From contig SGBC01000001.1 of the NCBI GenBank assembly GCA_004195045.1, positions 124,001-188,000 on the forward strand: a DNA stretch of 64,000 nucleotides, in the 5' to 3' direction. Below are positions 55,132-63,526 of the stretch, piece by piece. The position numbers and the translations under genes are program-made. The DNA is from Candidatus Acididesulfobacter guangdongensis (GTDB lineage: Bacteria; SZUA-79; Acidulodesulfobacterales; Acidulodesulfobacteraceae). The notes below the pieces were generated by a model. The model had not been told where the DNA came from and did no database searches. It saw only the letters and a program-made list of their open reading frames with translations. Position 1 is the stretch's first letter. Each line of letters starts with the position of its first letter.

Positions 55132-56361
55132 GTGCTATATATAAAAAATATTAAAAAAACCGTCGCCGTTGCCATGTCCGGAGGCGTGGACAGTTCTGTT
55201 AGCGCTATTATATTGAAAAATAGAGGGTTTAATGTAATAGGGCTCTCAATGCGTCTTATCGGAGATTTGAACAATAAAGAACCGGCTGAGAAAAGCTGCT
55301 GCTCCGTGTCAGACTTAATTGACGCAAAAAGAGTTTGCGTAAAATTAGGCATACCGCATTTTGTTATAAATCTTGAAGATGAATTTAAAAAAAATGTCAT
55401 TGATAAATTCACTAAAGAATATCTTGAAGGAAAAACACCAAATCCATGCATATTGTGCAATAAAATTTTAAAATTTGATATTTTACTGAAAAGAGCAGCT
55501 CAGCTTGGCGCTGATTATCTGGCGACCGGACATTACGCAAGGATAACAAAAAAATTAAACGGCGGATTTAATCTCATAAAAGCAAAAGACCCTTTAAAAG
55601 ACCAGTCGTACGTTTTATATAATTTAAATCAAAAATTACTAAGCAGACTAATCTTCCCCGTGGGCAATCTACATAAATCCGATATTAGAAAAATAGCGCT
55701 GGAAAATGGATTTAATGAAATTTCAAAAAAGAAAGACAGCGTTGAAATCTGTTTCATACCGGATGGGAATTATCATAAATTTATATTAAATCAATTGAAA
55801 TACTTCAATAAAAATGGCAGCGATGGCAATAATGACAGTAATGACAGCAACAACGGCAGCGATGGCAATAATGAATATAACCTTCATGAAACCGATAGCG
55901 GCTATAGCGGCTATATTAGAAATATGTCCGGCGAAATCCTCGGAAAACATAACGGAATATTTCAATATACCGTGGGGCAGAGAAAAAGGCTGGGAATATC
56001 GTCTGTCCGCCCCTTATATGTAATTAAAATAGATTCCGCTGCAAAAGATATATTTGTTGGAGATATAAATGAATGCTTCGGTTCGGAACTTTATATAAAT
56101 GACTTTAATTTTATAGATGACGGATATAAAAATATGCTTTCAAAATTAAACTTGACGGCAAAAATAAGATATTCTTCTTTAAATTACGAATGCTTTGCGG
56201 AAATTATAAATCATGAAATACCAAAAACAGCTAACATTACGGATAGGATAAAAATTACATTTAAAGAACCTGTCAAATTCATAACCCCGGGACAATCGGC
56301 AGTTTTATACAGCGGTATGAAAGTTATAGGCGGCGGAATAATCGGAATAATAGGGACATAG
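55132..56361 (+). CDS. mnmA: tRNA-specific 2-thiouridylase MnmA (GTG start)
   Basis: 409 residues from a GTG at 55132, whose SD sequence is weak; coupling to the upstream gene explains expression. PP-loop motif AMSGGVDSSVSA (about 14-25). Catalytic Cys109 (PCILCNKILKF) and Cys207 (VEICFIPDG). YTVGQRKRLGI and the C-terminal barrel are typical. It adds sulfur to U34 of tRNAs for Lys, Glu and Gln using a relay from IscS. A low-complexity insert of about 30 residues (227-258; SDGNNDSNDSNNGSDG) separates the catalytic domains. Confidence 0.95.
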   Translation: MLYIKNIKKTVAVAMSGGVDSSVSAIILKNRGFNVIGLSMRLIGDLNNKEPAEKSCCSVSDLIDAKRVCVKLGIPHFVINLEDEFKKNVIDKFTKEYLEGKTPNPCILCNKILKFDILLKRAAQLGADYLATGHYARITKKLNGGFNLIKAKDPLKDQSYVLYNLNQKLLSRLIFPVGNLHKSDIRKIALENGFNEISKKKDSVEICFIPDGNYHKFILNQLKYFNKNGSDGNNDSNDSNNGSDGNNEYNLHETDSGYSGYIRNMSGEILGKHNGIFQYTVGQRKRLGISSVRPLYVIKIDSAAKDIFVGDINECFGSELYINDFNFIDDGYKNMLSKLNLTAKIRYSSLNYECFAEIINHEIPKTANITDRIKITFKEPVKFITPGQSAVLYSGMKVIGGGIIGIIGT

Positions 56362-56415
56362 TTTTTTTCGCATAATTTACTATAATTAATATAATCAGGT
56401 ATAATTATTAAAAGT

Positions 56416-57219
56416 ATGATAAAATCTAATAAAACGGAAAAACTTATTGAAATGAACGACGATGCGCTGATTACCGATAGCGAAACATCACAGAATATAA
56501 CCGCTCTGTTAGATATAAACCAGATTAATACTATTGAAAAACTTATAGGCTATACATTTAAAAATAAAATATATTTAATTACGTCATTAATCCATAAGTC
56601 GTTTAATAATGAAATAAATTATGAACGGCTGGAATTTCTTGGAGATTCTGTAATAAATACAATTTATTCAGAGGTGCTATATAAATACTTTTCGTTGTAC
56701 AATGAAGGTGAATTATCAAAATTAAAAGCAATTCTGATAAGTTTGGATAATCTGGCTGAAATAGCCGGAAAATTAACAATCAACGATTATATTATTATGG
56801 AAAAAGGTGAACTTCTTACCGGAGGCAGAAACAAAAAAAGAATAATAGGCAATGTATATGAATCTGTTGCAGGGGCTATTTTTTTAGATTCTTCATACAA
56901 TACGGCAAAGACGGTACTGTTAAATCATTTAAAATACAGCAGCTATTTCTCAAGTCTTGTAAATGTTGACAATAAAAATGCAGATATTGCAACCGATCAC
57001 AAATCGGCATTGCAAGAACTAATCCAGAAAAAACATAACATCGTACCAAAATATTTTGTTTTAAACAAAGAGGGTCCGGACCACAAGAGTATATTTTCGG
57101 TATGCGTAAAAATCAATAATAAAATTTACGGCTACGGCAAAGGCGAAACAAAAAAGCAGGCTGAACAATCTGCCGCCTTAGCCGCATTAGACCGGTTATC
57201 AGAAGAAAATAATAAATAA
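56416..57219 (+). CDS. rnc: Ribonuclease III
   Basis: 267 residues. RNase III domain: YERLEFLGDSVINTIYSEVL is the signature with catalytic Glu/Asp residues; NEGELSKLKAILIS and YESVAGAIFLDSSYNTA follow, the second containing the second catalytic Glu. The dsRBD is HKSALQELIQKKHNIVPKYF then GYGKGETKKQAEQSAALAAL. There is an N-terminal extension of about 35 residues. Cuts double-stranded RNA in rRNA maturation. It is 54 bp downstream of mnmA and 17 bp before der. SD sequence weak. Confidence 0.95.
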   Translation: MIKSNKTEKLIEMNDDALITDSETSQNITALLDINQINTIEKLIGYTFKNKIYLITSLIHKSFNNEINYERLEFLGDSVINTIYSEVLYKYFSLYNEGELSKLKAILISLDNLAEIAGKLTINDYIIMEKGELLTGGRNKKRIIGNVYESVAGAIFLDSSYNTAKTVLLNHLKYSSYFSSLVNVDNKNADIATDHKSALQELIQKKHNIVPKYFVLNKEGPDHKSIFSVCVKINNKIYGYGKGETKKQAEQSAALAALDRLSEENNK

Positions 57220-57236
57220 GGAATTAGTAAAATAAT

Positions 57237-58583
57237 ATGAACAAAAATAAATTCATGACAATGCTTATAGGAAGACCCAACGTCGGCAAATCCACCATTT
57301 TTAATAAACTAATAGGTGCGAAAACTGCCCATACTTCCGATATTGCCGGAACGACTATTGATGTCAACACAAAAGAAATATCTTATATGAATATTGATTT
57401 CCTGCTCGCTGATTCAGGCGGTTTCAATCTGCACCCCGCTAACGAATTAGAAAAACAAATAATAAATATGGTGTTTAAATACGCGGAAAAGGTTGACCTT
57501 TTTCTGCTTGTAGTGGACTACAAAGCTGGGCTTATTCCCGAAGATATTGAAATCTACCGGAATTTTATTAAATACGGAGTTAATGTTTTTTTATTGATTA
57601 ATAAAGTTGATTCTATAAAAAATGTTGAAAATGCCCTGTCGGAATTCGGAAAAATAGGGATAGAAAATAAATTCGCTCTTAGCGCCGAAAATTCAATAGG
57701 TATTGACGATGTACTTGAATCAATCGTTGAAGAATTTAAATCTTCTAATCTCAAATGCAAAAAAGATAAAAATATTAATGAAACTATCAAAATTGCAATA
57801 GTCGGTAAACCTAACAGCGGTAAATCGACTTATATCAATACCGTATTAAAAGATAATCTGATACAAACCGGCGATAAACCTGGCACGACAAGGGATTCTA
57901 TAGATTCTGTATTTAATTATAAATGTAAAAAAATAATTTTAATAGACACCGCCGGCATCAGAAAAAAATCAAAACTTGATTTTAATTCCGCAAATTTTCA
58001 AAAACAGACAATTTCTTCAATTGAGAGGGCGGACATAGTATGCGTATTTATAGATATACAGCACGGCTTAACCCATGATGATTTGTCCCTGCTGAAATTG
58101 GTTACGGTAGAAAAAAAACAGTTTTTAATCGCCTTCACAAAATGGGACATTGTTAACATTGATTCGGAAAGCAATACAATTCAGGATATAAAAAATGAAA
58201 TAGAATTAAATCTGAAAGAATTCGCCGATTCGCACTATATTTTTATTTCGTCAAAAGAAAATAAAAATATATACAAAATAATAGATACCTGCATTGAAAT
58301 ATACGGTTCTAAAAATATAAAAATAAAAACTTCAGATATAAACGAATTTATATCTGTTCAAAAAAATAATTTGCTGAAAGGAAATATATTTAAACATATT
58401 GCATATGGAGTGCAGAAAAATACGGATGAAATCTTTATGCCTACTTTTATTTTTTTTACGGACAATAAGGGGAAAATCTTTAGCATGAAAGATATAAAGT
58501 TTATAAGAAATACAATTAAAACATATTTTAAAATAAAATCAAATGTTGAGGTCTTAATCGAATATAAAAATTATCAAAAATAA
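57237..58583 (+). CDS. der: Ribosome-associated GTPase Der (EngA)
   Basis: 448 residues with two G domains in tandem, unique to Der. First: G1 GRPNVGKSTIFNKL, G2/G3 AGTTIDVNTK and DSGGF, G4 NKVD. Second: G1 GKPNSGKSTYINTV, G2 PGTTRDSI, G3 DTAG, G4 TKWD. The C-terminal KH-like domain ends in EVLIEYKNYQK. Needed for 50S assembly. Length as in other Der proteins. Co-oriented with rnc. Confidence 0.96.
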   Translation: MNKNKFMTMLIGRPNVGKSTIFNKLIGAKTAHTSDIAGTTIDVNTKEISYMNIDFLLADSGGFNLHPANELEKQIINMVFKYAEKVDLFLLVVDYKAGLIPEDIEIYRNFIKYGVNVFLLINKVDSIKNVENALSEFGKIGIENKFALSAENSIGIDDVLESIVEEFKSSNLKCKKDKNINETIKIAIVGKPNSGKSTYINTVLKDNLIQTGDKPGTTRDSIDSVFNYKCKKIILIDTAGIRKKSKLDFNSANFQKQTISSIERADIVCVFIDIQHGLTHDDLSLLKLVTVEKKQFLIAFTKWDIVNIDSESNTIQDIKNEIELNLKEFADSHYIFISSKENKNIYKIIDTCIEIYGSKNIKIKTSDINEFISVQKNNLLKGNIFKHIAYGVQKNTDEIFMPTFIFFTDNKGKIFSMKDIKFIRNTIKTYFKIKSNVEVLIEYKNYQK

Positions 58584-58651
58584 TACCAAAAACAACAGAA
58601 ATTATCAAAAACAATAGAAGTTTGGCTTTTCTTACCTAAATTTTTAATAAA

Positions 58652-58743
58652 AGAAAAGCGCCGCTTAATAAACCAAAATATATGAAACCGGTAAACTAAT
58701 CATAAAAGGAATTTTTGGTAAAAAAAGCGCCGCTTAATAAACT
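58652..58743. repeat. Direct repeat AAAAGCGCCGCTTAATAAAC
   Basis: A 20-base word occurs at about 58652-58671 and 58724-58743 between convergent der and the small gene. The first copy follows a stem GCTTTTCTT / AAGAAAAGC near 58624-58660. Confidence 0.7.
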
Positions 58744-58769
58744 GCATTAAAAAAATATGTTATTGCTGC

Positions 58770-59066
58770 TTATTTTATTTTCTTACTCAATTCGTCAATT
58801 TTAGCTTCCAATTTTTGAATTTTTTTAGTTAATTCATCAATATCGTAAGTAGTGGCAAAGTTCATTTCGTCTAAAAGTATATCCGATACCTTTTCTTTTA
58901 GCCCGTGCAAAATAATGGAAGATTCATGCGTAACTATATCGATGATTTGTTCTGCCGATTCTTTACTTTCTTCGTCGGAAATATCAACATAATCGTCTAA
59001 TTTTTCTTGCGCGATAATCGAAAATCCCTTTAACGCTTTTAGGATTAAATCTATACTTTCAGACAT
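58770..59066 (-). CDS. Small helical protein in the SdhF position, unknown
   Basis: 98 residues, all helical by eye. Residues 1-30 are acidic and amphipathic (MSESIDLILKALKGFSIIAQ). The C-terminal part (ELTKKIQKLEAKIDELSKKI) is a coiled coil. It is the last gene after sdhA, sdhB and sdhE (33 bp after sdhE), with SD sequence GGAAGG. In type E succinate dehydrogenases a short amphipathic SdhF follows SdhE; the position fits. Homology was not visible, and a role in membrane attachment is inferred. Similar in size to phasin/UbiK-like proteins as an alternative. Confidence 0.65.
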   Translation of the reverse strand: MSESIDLILKALKGFSIIAQEKLDDYVDISDEESKESAEQIIDIVTHESSIILHGLKEKVSDILLDEMNFATTYDIDELTKKIQKLEAKIDELSKKIK

Positions 59067-59099
59067 ATCTATTTTCCTTCCTTTTAATTTTTATATAAT

Positions 59100-59990
59100 T
59101 TATTTTAATTTATTTTGTTTAATTTTAGACATTACCGCTCTGAAAGAAATATTATGTCTTGAAAAACCCATTTCCGCATAGCTGCCGCCAAGCGCAACAC
59201 CTATCAGCTGCGGCAGATGTAATACCGGAAGCGATAATTTCTTGTTTATATTCATAGCCGCCACACCTTGATATGTGTCTAAACTCAGATGGCATAAAGG
59301 GCACGGCGTAACCATGACATCTGCCTTGTTTTGCTGCGCCTCATAAATAGCATTTCCTGCCAAAGAAGTGGAAGTAACCTCGTTAACGAGTATAGTCTGA
59401 AATCCGCAGCATTTAGTTCTTCTTATATAAGAAACAGGCTCAGCGCCTAAAGCCTTTATCAATTCTTCAAATCCCGACGGGTTTTCAACATCGTCAAACT
59501 TGACAACGCTGCTTGGTCTCAATATGTGACATCCGTAAAAAGGAGCTACTTTAACACCGTCTAAAGTATAGGTAACGGCTTGTTTCAGTTTATCCAATCC
59601 TATTTCATCCCTGATTATGTAAAGCAAATGCTTAACTTTAACAGTACCGCTATATTTAAGCCCTATCTTGGAAAGATATGCATTCGTTTTTTCTAAGGAT
59701 TCAGGATTATTTATAAGTTCTTCATTGACTTCGCTTAATGTTAAAGTACAGGTATTACACACGGTTAAAATATCATATCCTAACTTTTCAGCCAAAGCTA
59801 ACGTTCTTCCATTGATATATAATTTTAAATTATGGTCAAATCCATCTACTACGCCTCCGCCGCAACAGGACGCCTCAGGCATATCAATTAAATTAATGCC
59901 AAGTTTTTTTGCAATAAACCTTGTAGAGTTATCTAACTCTTTTCCGCTTTCCTGCGCAACGCAGCCGGGATAGTATGCGTAATTAATCAT
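59100..59990 (-). CDS. sdhE: SdhE, HdrB-like subunit of a type E succinate/fumarate oxidoreductase
   Basis: 296 residues with two CCG domains, as HdrB: YAYYPGCVAQESG (C10), EASCCGGGVVDGF, NTCTLTLSEV; then FYGCHILRPSSV, RTKCCGFQTILVN, PCPLCHLSLD. It begins 8 bases before the end of sdhB, with GGAGGAAAAAC as ribosome-binding site, so the two are coupled. Type E SQR/QFR enzymes use such a subunit instead of haem-bearing SdhC/SdhD. Distinct from hdrB at 32982. Quinone and membrane binding not provable from sequence. Confidence 0.85.
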   Translation of the reverse strand: MINYAYYPGCVAQESGKELDNSTRFIAKKLGINLIDMPEASCCGGGVVDGFDHNLKLYINGRTLALAEKLGYDILTVCNTCTLTLSEVNEELINNPESLEKTNAYLSKIGLKYSGTVKVKHLLYIIRDEIGLDKLKQAVTYTLDGVKVAPFYGCHILRPSSVVKFDDVENPSGFEELIKALGAEPVSYIRRTKCCGFQTILVNEVTSTSLAGNAIYEAQQNKADVMVTPCPLCHLSLDTYQGVAAMNINKKLSLPVLHLPQLIGVALGGSYAEMGFSRHNISFRAVMSKIKQNKLK

Positions 59991-60981
59991 GTTTTTCCTC
60001 CAGATTTAAGTCTTTAAAGGCCACTCTGATATCTTCCATATCTTTTATAAGTTTAAGTCTGAGAGGAGGCATCTTGCCTTTAAGTCCGGCGCCTATAGCA
60101 ACAGGCAGGTCGTTTAAAATACCCGATATACCGACTGAATCTACCGCTACTTTGATTTCATCAAGTCTTCCCGTTTCCTGAATAGACCTTGCAATTCCGA
60201 TAATATGTTTTGCGCCTTTAGAAAAAGTTATGGAGTTTTTAATAGCTTTTTCGTGCATTCTGACAATCACTTTAACGGGCGAAATTCCTTTAGGGCAGAA
60301 TTCCTCGCATGCTTGACAATGAACGCAGTCAAACATTCCTGCCGGTTTTGACCCGTTCACAAGCCGAGAACCGTTTTTATCATTATCTCTCGGGTCTTCG
60401 CTATATCTGTATAATTTAGCAAGAGCGGCAGGTCCTAAATATTTTGAATTTGCTACAACGCCTCCGCATTCAGAATAGCAGCATTCGCACAATATACAAT
60501 TGGGGGTATCGTTGTTTCCCGTTAAATTTTGAAACTCAGTTTTATAATATACAGGCTGTTTGATTTTTTCGCCTTCTTTCAATGCTTTGAAATCATCGTC
60601 TATATGGTCTGTTTTACCAAGCAGATATGGCTTAATTTCTTTAATTTTATCAAAAAAGGTTTCCTGGTCAACTATGAGGTCTCTTATTATAGGCATATTA
60701 CCAAGAGGGTCCACTTTTATGACGCCGAATTTTTCAATTTCTGCGCTTACCTGCGTTTTGCACGCAAGTTTGGTAATACCGTTTATTTTCATTGCGCATG
60801 AACCGCAAATAGCGCTTCTGCATGACCTCCTGAAACTTAACGTTCCGTCAATCTCCGCCTTAACCTTCATTAACGCGTTTAAAACCGTCATACCCGGAAA
60901 ATCATTAAGTACATATTCCTTATAATACGGCTTTTCGTCAATCTCAGGATTAAATCTATAACTTTTAACTGTGAACTCCAT
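59983..60981 (-). CDS. sdhB: SdhB/FrdB iron-sulfur subunit, extended
   Basis: 332 residues, about 90 more than standard. [2Fe-2S]: CRSAICGSCAMKINGITKLAC. Middle cluster: CILCECCYSECGG. Third: FDCVHCQACEEFCPKGI, which has C-x2-C-x2-C-x3-CP, an extra Cys over the [3Fe-4S] motif of canonical SdhB, so a second [4Fe-4S] is expected as in type E/HdrC-like subunits. The C-terminal extension (GAKHIIGIARSIQETGRLDE onward) is shared with such enzymes. It sits between sdhA (128 bp) and sdhE (8-bp overlap). SD GGAG. Confidence 0.93.
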   Translation of the reverse strand: MEFTVKSYRFNPEIDEKPYYKEYVLNDFPGMTVLNALMKVKAEIDGTLSFRRSCRSAICGSCAMKINGITKLACKTQVSAEIEKFGVIKVDPLGNMPIIRDLIVDQETFFDKIKEIKPYLLGKTDHIDDDFKALKEGEKIKQPVYYKTEFQNLTGNNDTPNCILCECCYSECGGVVANSKYLGPAALAKLYRYSEDPRDNDKNGSRLVNGSKPAGMFDCVHCQACEEFCPKGISPVKVIVRMHEKAIKNSITFSKGAKHIIGIARSIQETGRLDEIKVAVDSVGISGILNDLPVAIGAGLKGKMPPLRLKLIKDMEDIRVAFKDLNLEEKHD

Positions 60982-61109
60982 TATTTGCGACTCCTTAAGC
61001 TATAATCTCCGATTAGTATCGATTAGTATCTATGTTATTATATTAGATGACGCAAGCTATGTCTGCGTATCCATAATTTTTTACGACTCGAATTTTTTTT
61101 TATAACCTG

Positions 61110-62783
61110 TTAATACGTTCTCGGCTGCGGTTTGAACTTTGTAATTTTTACAGGACTGAAATCAAAATCAATTCCGCCGCTTGCATTTAATTTTGCTATT
61201 GTATGTTTAAGCCATTTATCATCGTCTCTTTCGGGAAAGTCATTTCTATAATGGGCTCCTCTGGACTCCTGCCTCATTATGGCGCCTCTGGCTATAATTT
61301 CTGCTATAAGCAATATATTTTTAAATTCAAATGCTTCTACGATATCCGTATTGAAAAGATGCGATTTATCGTCAACTCCGATATTTTTTGCGCGTTCTTT
61401 AAGCTCTTCTATCTTTTCTATAGCTTTTTTCATAAGAGATTCTTCCCTGAACACGCCTACGTTTTTGCGCATATCCTCCTGCAGTTCTGCTTTAAGCAAA
61501 CCGTGTCTTTCCTTGCCAGCTGATTTCTTAATGTTTTCAAATATCTCTTCGTCCCTTCTCACTGCAGATTCGTCAAACTTGCCAAAATCAACATTTTTAA
61601 TATATTCTGCCATGTCTATTCCTGCCCGCCGTCCAAAAACTATAGTATCTAAAAGCGAATTTCCGCCCAATCTGTTTGCGCCGTGAACGCTGACGCAGGC
61701 GGATTCTCCAGCAGAATAAAAACCCTCTACCGTTGTTCTGCCGTTGTTGTCTGTTTTAATACCGCCCATAGAATAATGAACTCCGGGTCTGATAGGTATC
61801 GGCTCGTAAATGGGGTTGACTCCCTCAAAATCAATTGAAAGCTGCATAATCTGCGGCAATTTTTCCATTATTTTTTCTTTCCCCAGATGACGAACGTCAA
61901 GCAATATGGCTCCGTCAATGCCTCTTCCTTCATTAATTTCCGTCTGTTCGGCTCTTGCCACGACATCACGCGGGGCTAATTCCATTGCTTTAGGAGCATA
62001 TTTAGACATAAATCTGACTCCAAGCGAATTTAGAAGATAAGCTCCTTCGCCTCTTGCTCCTTCCGTAACAAGAATACCCGTACTTTTAAGGGTTGTAGGA
62101 TGAAACTGGACAAATTCCATGTCCATAAGAGGAACATCAGCTCTGATAGCAACCGACATGCCGTCGCCTGTATTTATTAAAGCGTTTGTATTGGATGAAT
62201 ACACCTGACCGTATCCGCCCGTTGCGAATAAGACAGACTTTGCAGCAATACCGTGAAACCTTCCCTCTCTTATATCATAAGCAACTACTCCGCTTATTTT
62301 TCCGTTATCTACAACCAAACTTGTGACAAAATATTCATATAGAATTTTCGTATTATATTTAAGAACATTATCAAACAATCCGTGAAGCATCATATGTCCT
62401 ACGGCATCGGCATAATAGCATGACCTTGGAAAGCTTTGCCCTCCGAACGGTCTTTGCGCAATACCGCCTCTATCATTTCTGTTAAATACTACTCCCATTT
62501 TTTGTAATTCAAGTATATTGCCCGGAGCTTCGCTCGTTAATATTTCAATAGCGTCCTGGTCGCCTATATAGTCGCTGCCTTTGACGGTGTCAAAAAAATG
62601 CGATTCCCACGAATCATTTTCGTCAAAAGCGGCATTAACCCCGCCCTGAGCAGCACCGGAGTGCGACCTTGTAGGATATACTTTACTTACTATTACTGCG
62701 TCTACGCCTCTTTTTCTGAGTTCGACGCATGCCCTCAGCCCTGCAAGTCCCGCACCAACTATAATAACATCATGTTTAAGCAT
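61110..62783 (-). CDS. sdhA: Succinate dehydrogenase/fumarate reductase flavoprotein SdhA
   Basis: 557 residues. FAD-binding IIVGAGLAGLRACVELRKRG; covalent-FAD region RSHSGAAQGGVNAAF with the His; substrate-binding RPFGGQSFPRSC; TEGARGEGAYLLNSLGVRF with conserved Gly/Glu; YSMGGIKTDNNGRTTVEGFYSAGE. The GHMMLHGLFDN segment is typical. Length is slightly below the 580-590 of E. coli SdhA. First gene of sdhA-sdhB-sdhE-small protein. GAGGA precedes the ATG. Works in succinate oxidation or fumarate reduction; direction cannot be read. Confidence 0.95.
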   Translation of the reverse strand: MLKHDVIIVGAGLAGLRACVELRKRGVDAVIVSKVYPTRSHSGAAQGGVNAAFDENDSWESHFFDTVKGSDYIGDQDAIEILTSEAPGNILELQKMGVVFNRNDRGGIAQRPFGGQSFPRSCYYADAVGHMMLHGLFDNVLKYNTKILYEYFVTSLVVDNGKISGVVAYDIREGRFHGIAAKSVLFATGGYGQVYSSNTNALINTGDGMSVAIRADVPLMDMEFVQFHPTTLKSTGILVTEGARGEGAYLLNSLGVRFMSKYAPKAMELAPRDVVARAEQTEINEGRGIDGAILLDVRHLGKEKIMEKLPQIMQLSIDFEGVNPIYEPIPIRPGVHYSMGGIKTDNNGRTTVEGFYSAGESACVSVHGANRLGGNSLLDTIVFGRRAGIDMAEYIKNVDFGKFDESAVRRDEEIFENIKKSAGKERHGLLKAELQEDMRKNVGVFREESLMKKAIEKIEELKERAKNIGVDDKSHLFNTDIVEAFEFKNILLIAEIIARGAIMRQESRGAHYRNDFPERDDDKWLKHTIAKLNASGGIDFDFSPVKITKFKPQPRTY

Positions 62784-62996
62784 TTACAGTCCTCTGTTTT
62801 TTATTCTTTTTTTTAGCAAGTTATAATTATTTTTCTAAATTCTTAATATTTTACAATAATTTTATTACAATATTCAATAAAAAAATAAGAAAGGCAATTA
62901 ATATAAAAATATTTCAACTTTTAATTATATAATTCAATTTCATAAATGCTAAGATATTTTATAATTAATATATGTGATAATTAAATAATTAATATA

Positions 62997-63500
62997 TTAT
63001 TTTTTAGCGTATTCATATATTCCGCTTTTCCCGCCTTCTTTCCTCAGCAGATAAATATCGGTTATCCTGATAGATTTATCAACAGCCTTAAGCATATCAT
63101 AAATGGTAAGAGCTGCTACGGAAACAGCCGTAAGACTTTCCATTTCTACGCCGGTTTTTCCGGAAATTTTTACTATTGATTTAATATTTATGCAATTTTT
63201 GGATTTAACGGGCTCAAATATTATATCGCAATTTTCGATATTTAAAGGATGGCATAAAGGAATAAGCTCCGATGTTTTTTTTGCAGCCATAATTCCTGCA
63301 ATCTTAGCGGTAGAAAAAACATCCCCTTTTTTACCTTCCCCTGTTATTGCAAGCTCAAACGCGTCCTGCGACATATATACGCTGGCGGCAGCAGTAGCAA
63401 TTCTGACAGTTTCGGTTTTAGACGAAACATCGACCATAGTTGGCATACCGTTTTCATCTAAGTGAGTCAATTTTTTTTCTTCTGATTTTAATCCGTTCAT
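62997..63500 (-). CDS. moaC: Cyclic pyranopterin monophosphate synthase MoaC
   Basis: 167 residues. LTHLDENGMPTMVDVSSKTE is the N-terminal signature; KIAGIMAAKKTSELIPLCHP and GVEMESLTAVSVAALTIYDM carry the catalytic residues (KKTSELIPLCHP is the conserved active-site stretch). KAVDKSIRITDIYLLRKEGGKSG is the end. It catalyses step 2 of molybdenum cofactor synthesis with MoaA, which is not in the window. The upstream sequence carries a 26-base duplication of the start region, so a short decoy ORF overlaps the true ATG. Confidence 0.95.
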   Translation of the reverse strand: MNGLKSEEKKLTHLDENGMPTMVDVSSKTETVRIATAAASVYMSQDAFELAITGEGKKGDVFSTAKIAGIMAAKKTSELIPLCHPLNIENCDIIFEPVKSKNCINIKSIVKISGKTGVEMESLTAVSVAALTIYDMLKAVDKSIRITDIYLLRKEGGKSGIYEYAKK

Positions 63501-63526
63501 TTTTCTTTAGATTTCAATCCGTTCAT
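63475..63526. repeat. 26-bp tandem duplication across the moaC start
   Basis: 63475-63500 (TTTTCTTCTGATTTTAATCC then GTTCAT, the first codons of moaC) and 63501-63526 (TTTTCTTTAGATTTCAATCC then GTTCAT) are 23/26 identical. The upstream copy gives a second ATG with a nine-codon ORF whose TGA overlaps the moaC ATG. Confidence 0.85.

Noticed and set aside
55813-56023. ORF MAAMAIMTVMTATTAAMAI in mnmA
   Set aside because: It is an alternate frame of the Asn/Asp/Ser repeat insert of MnmA.
59100-59990. A second heterodisulfide reductase HdrB
   Set aside because: CCG domains fit HdrB, but coupling to sdhB and sdhA shows it belongs to a type E-like succinate/fumarate enzyme.
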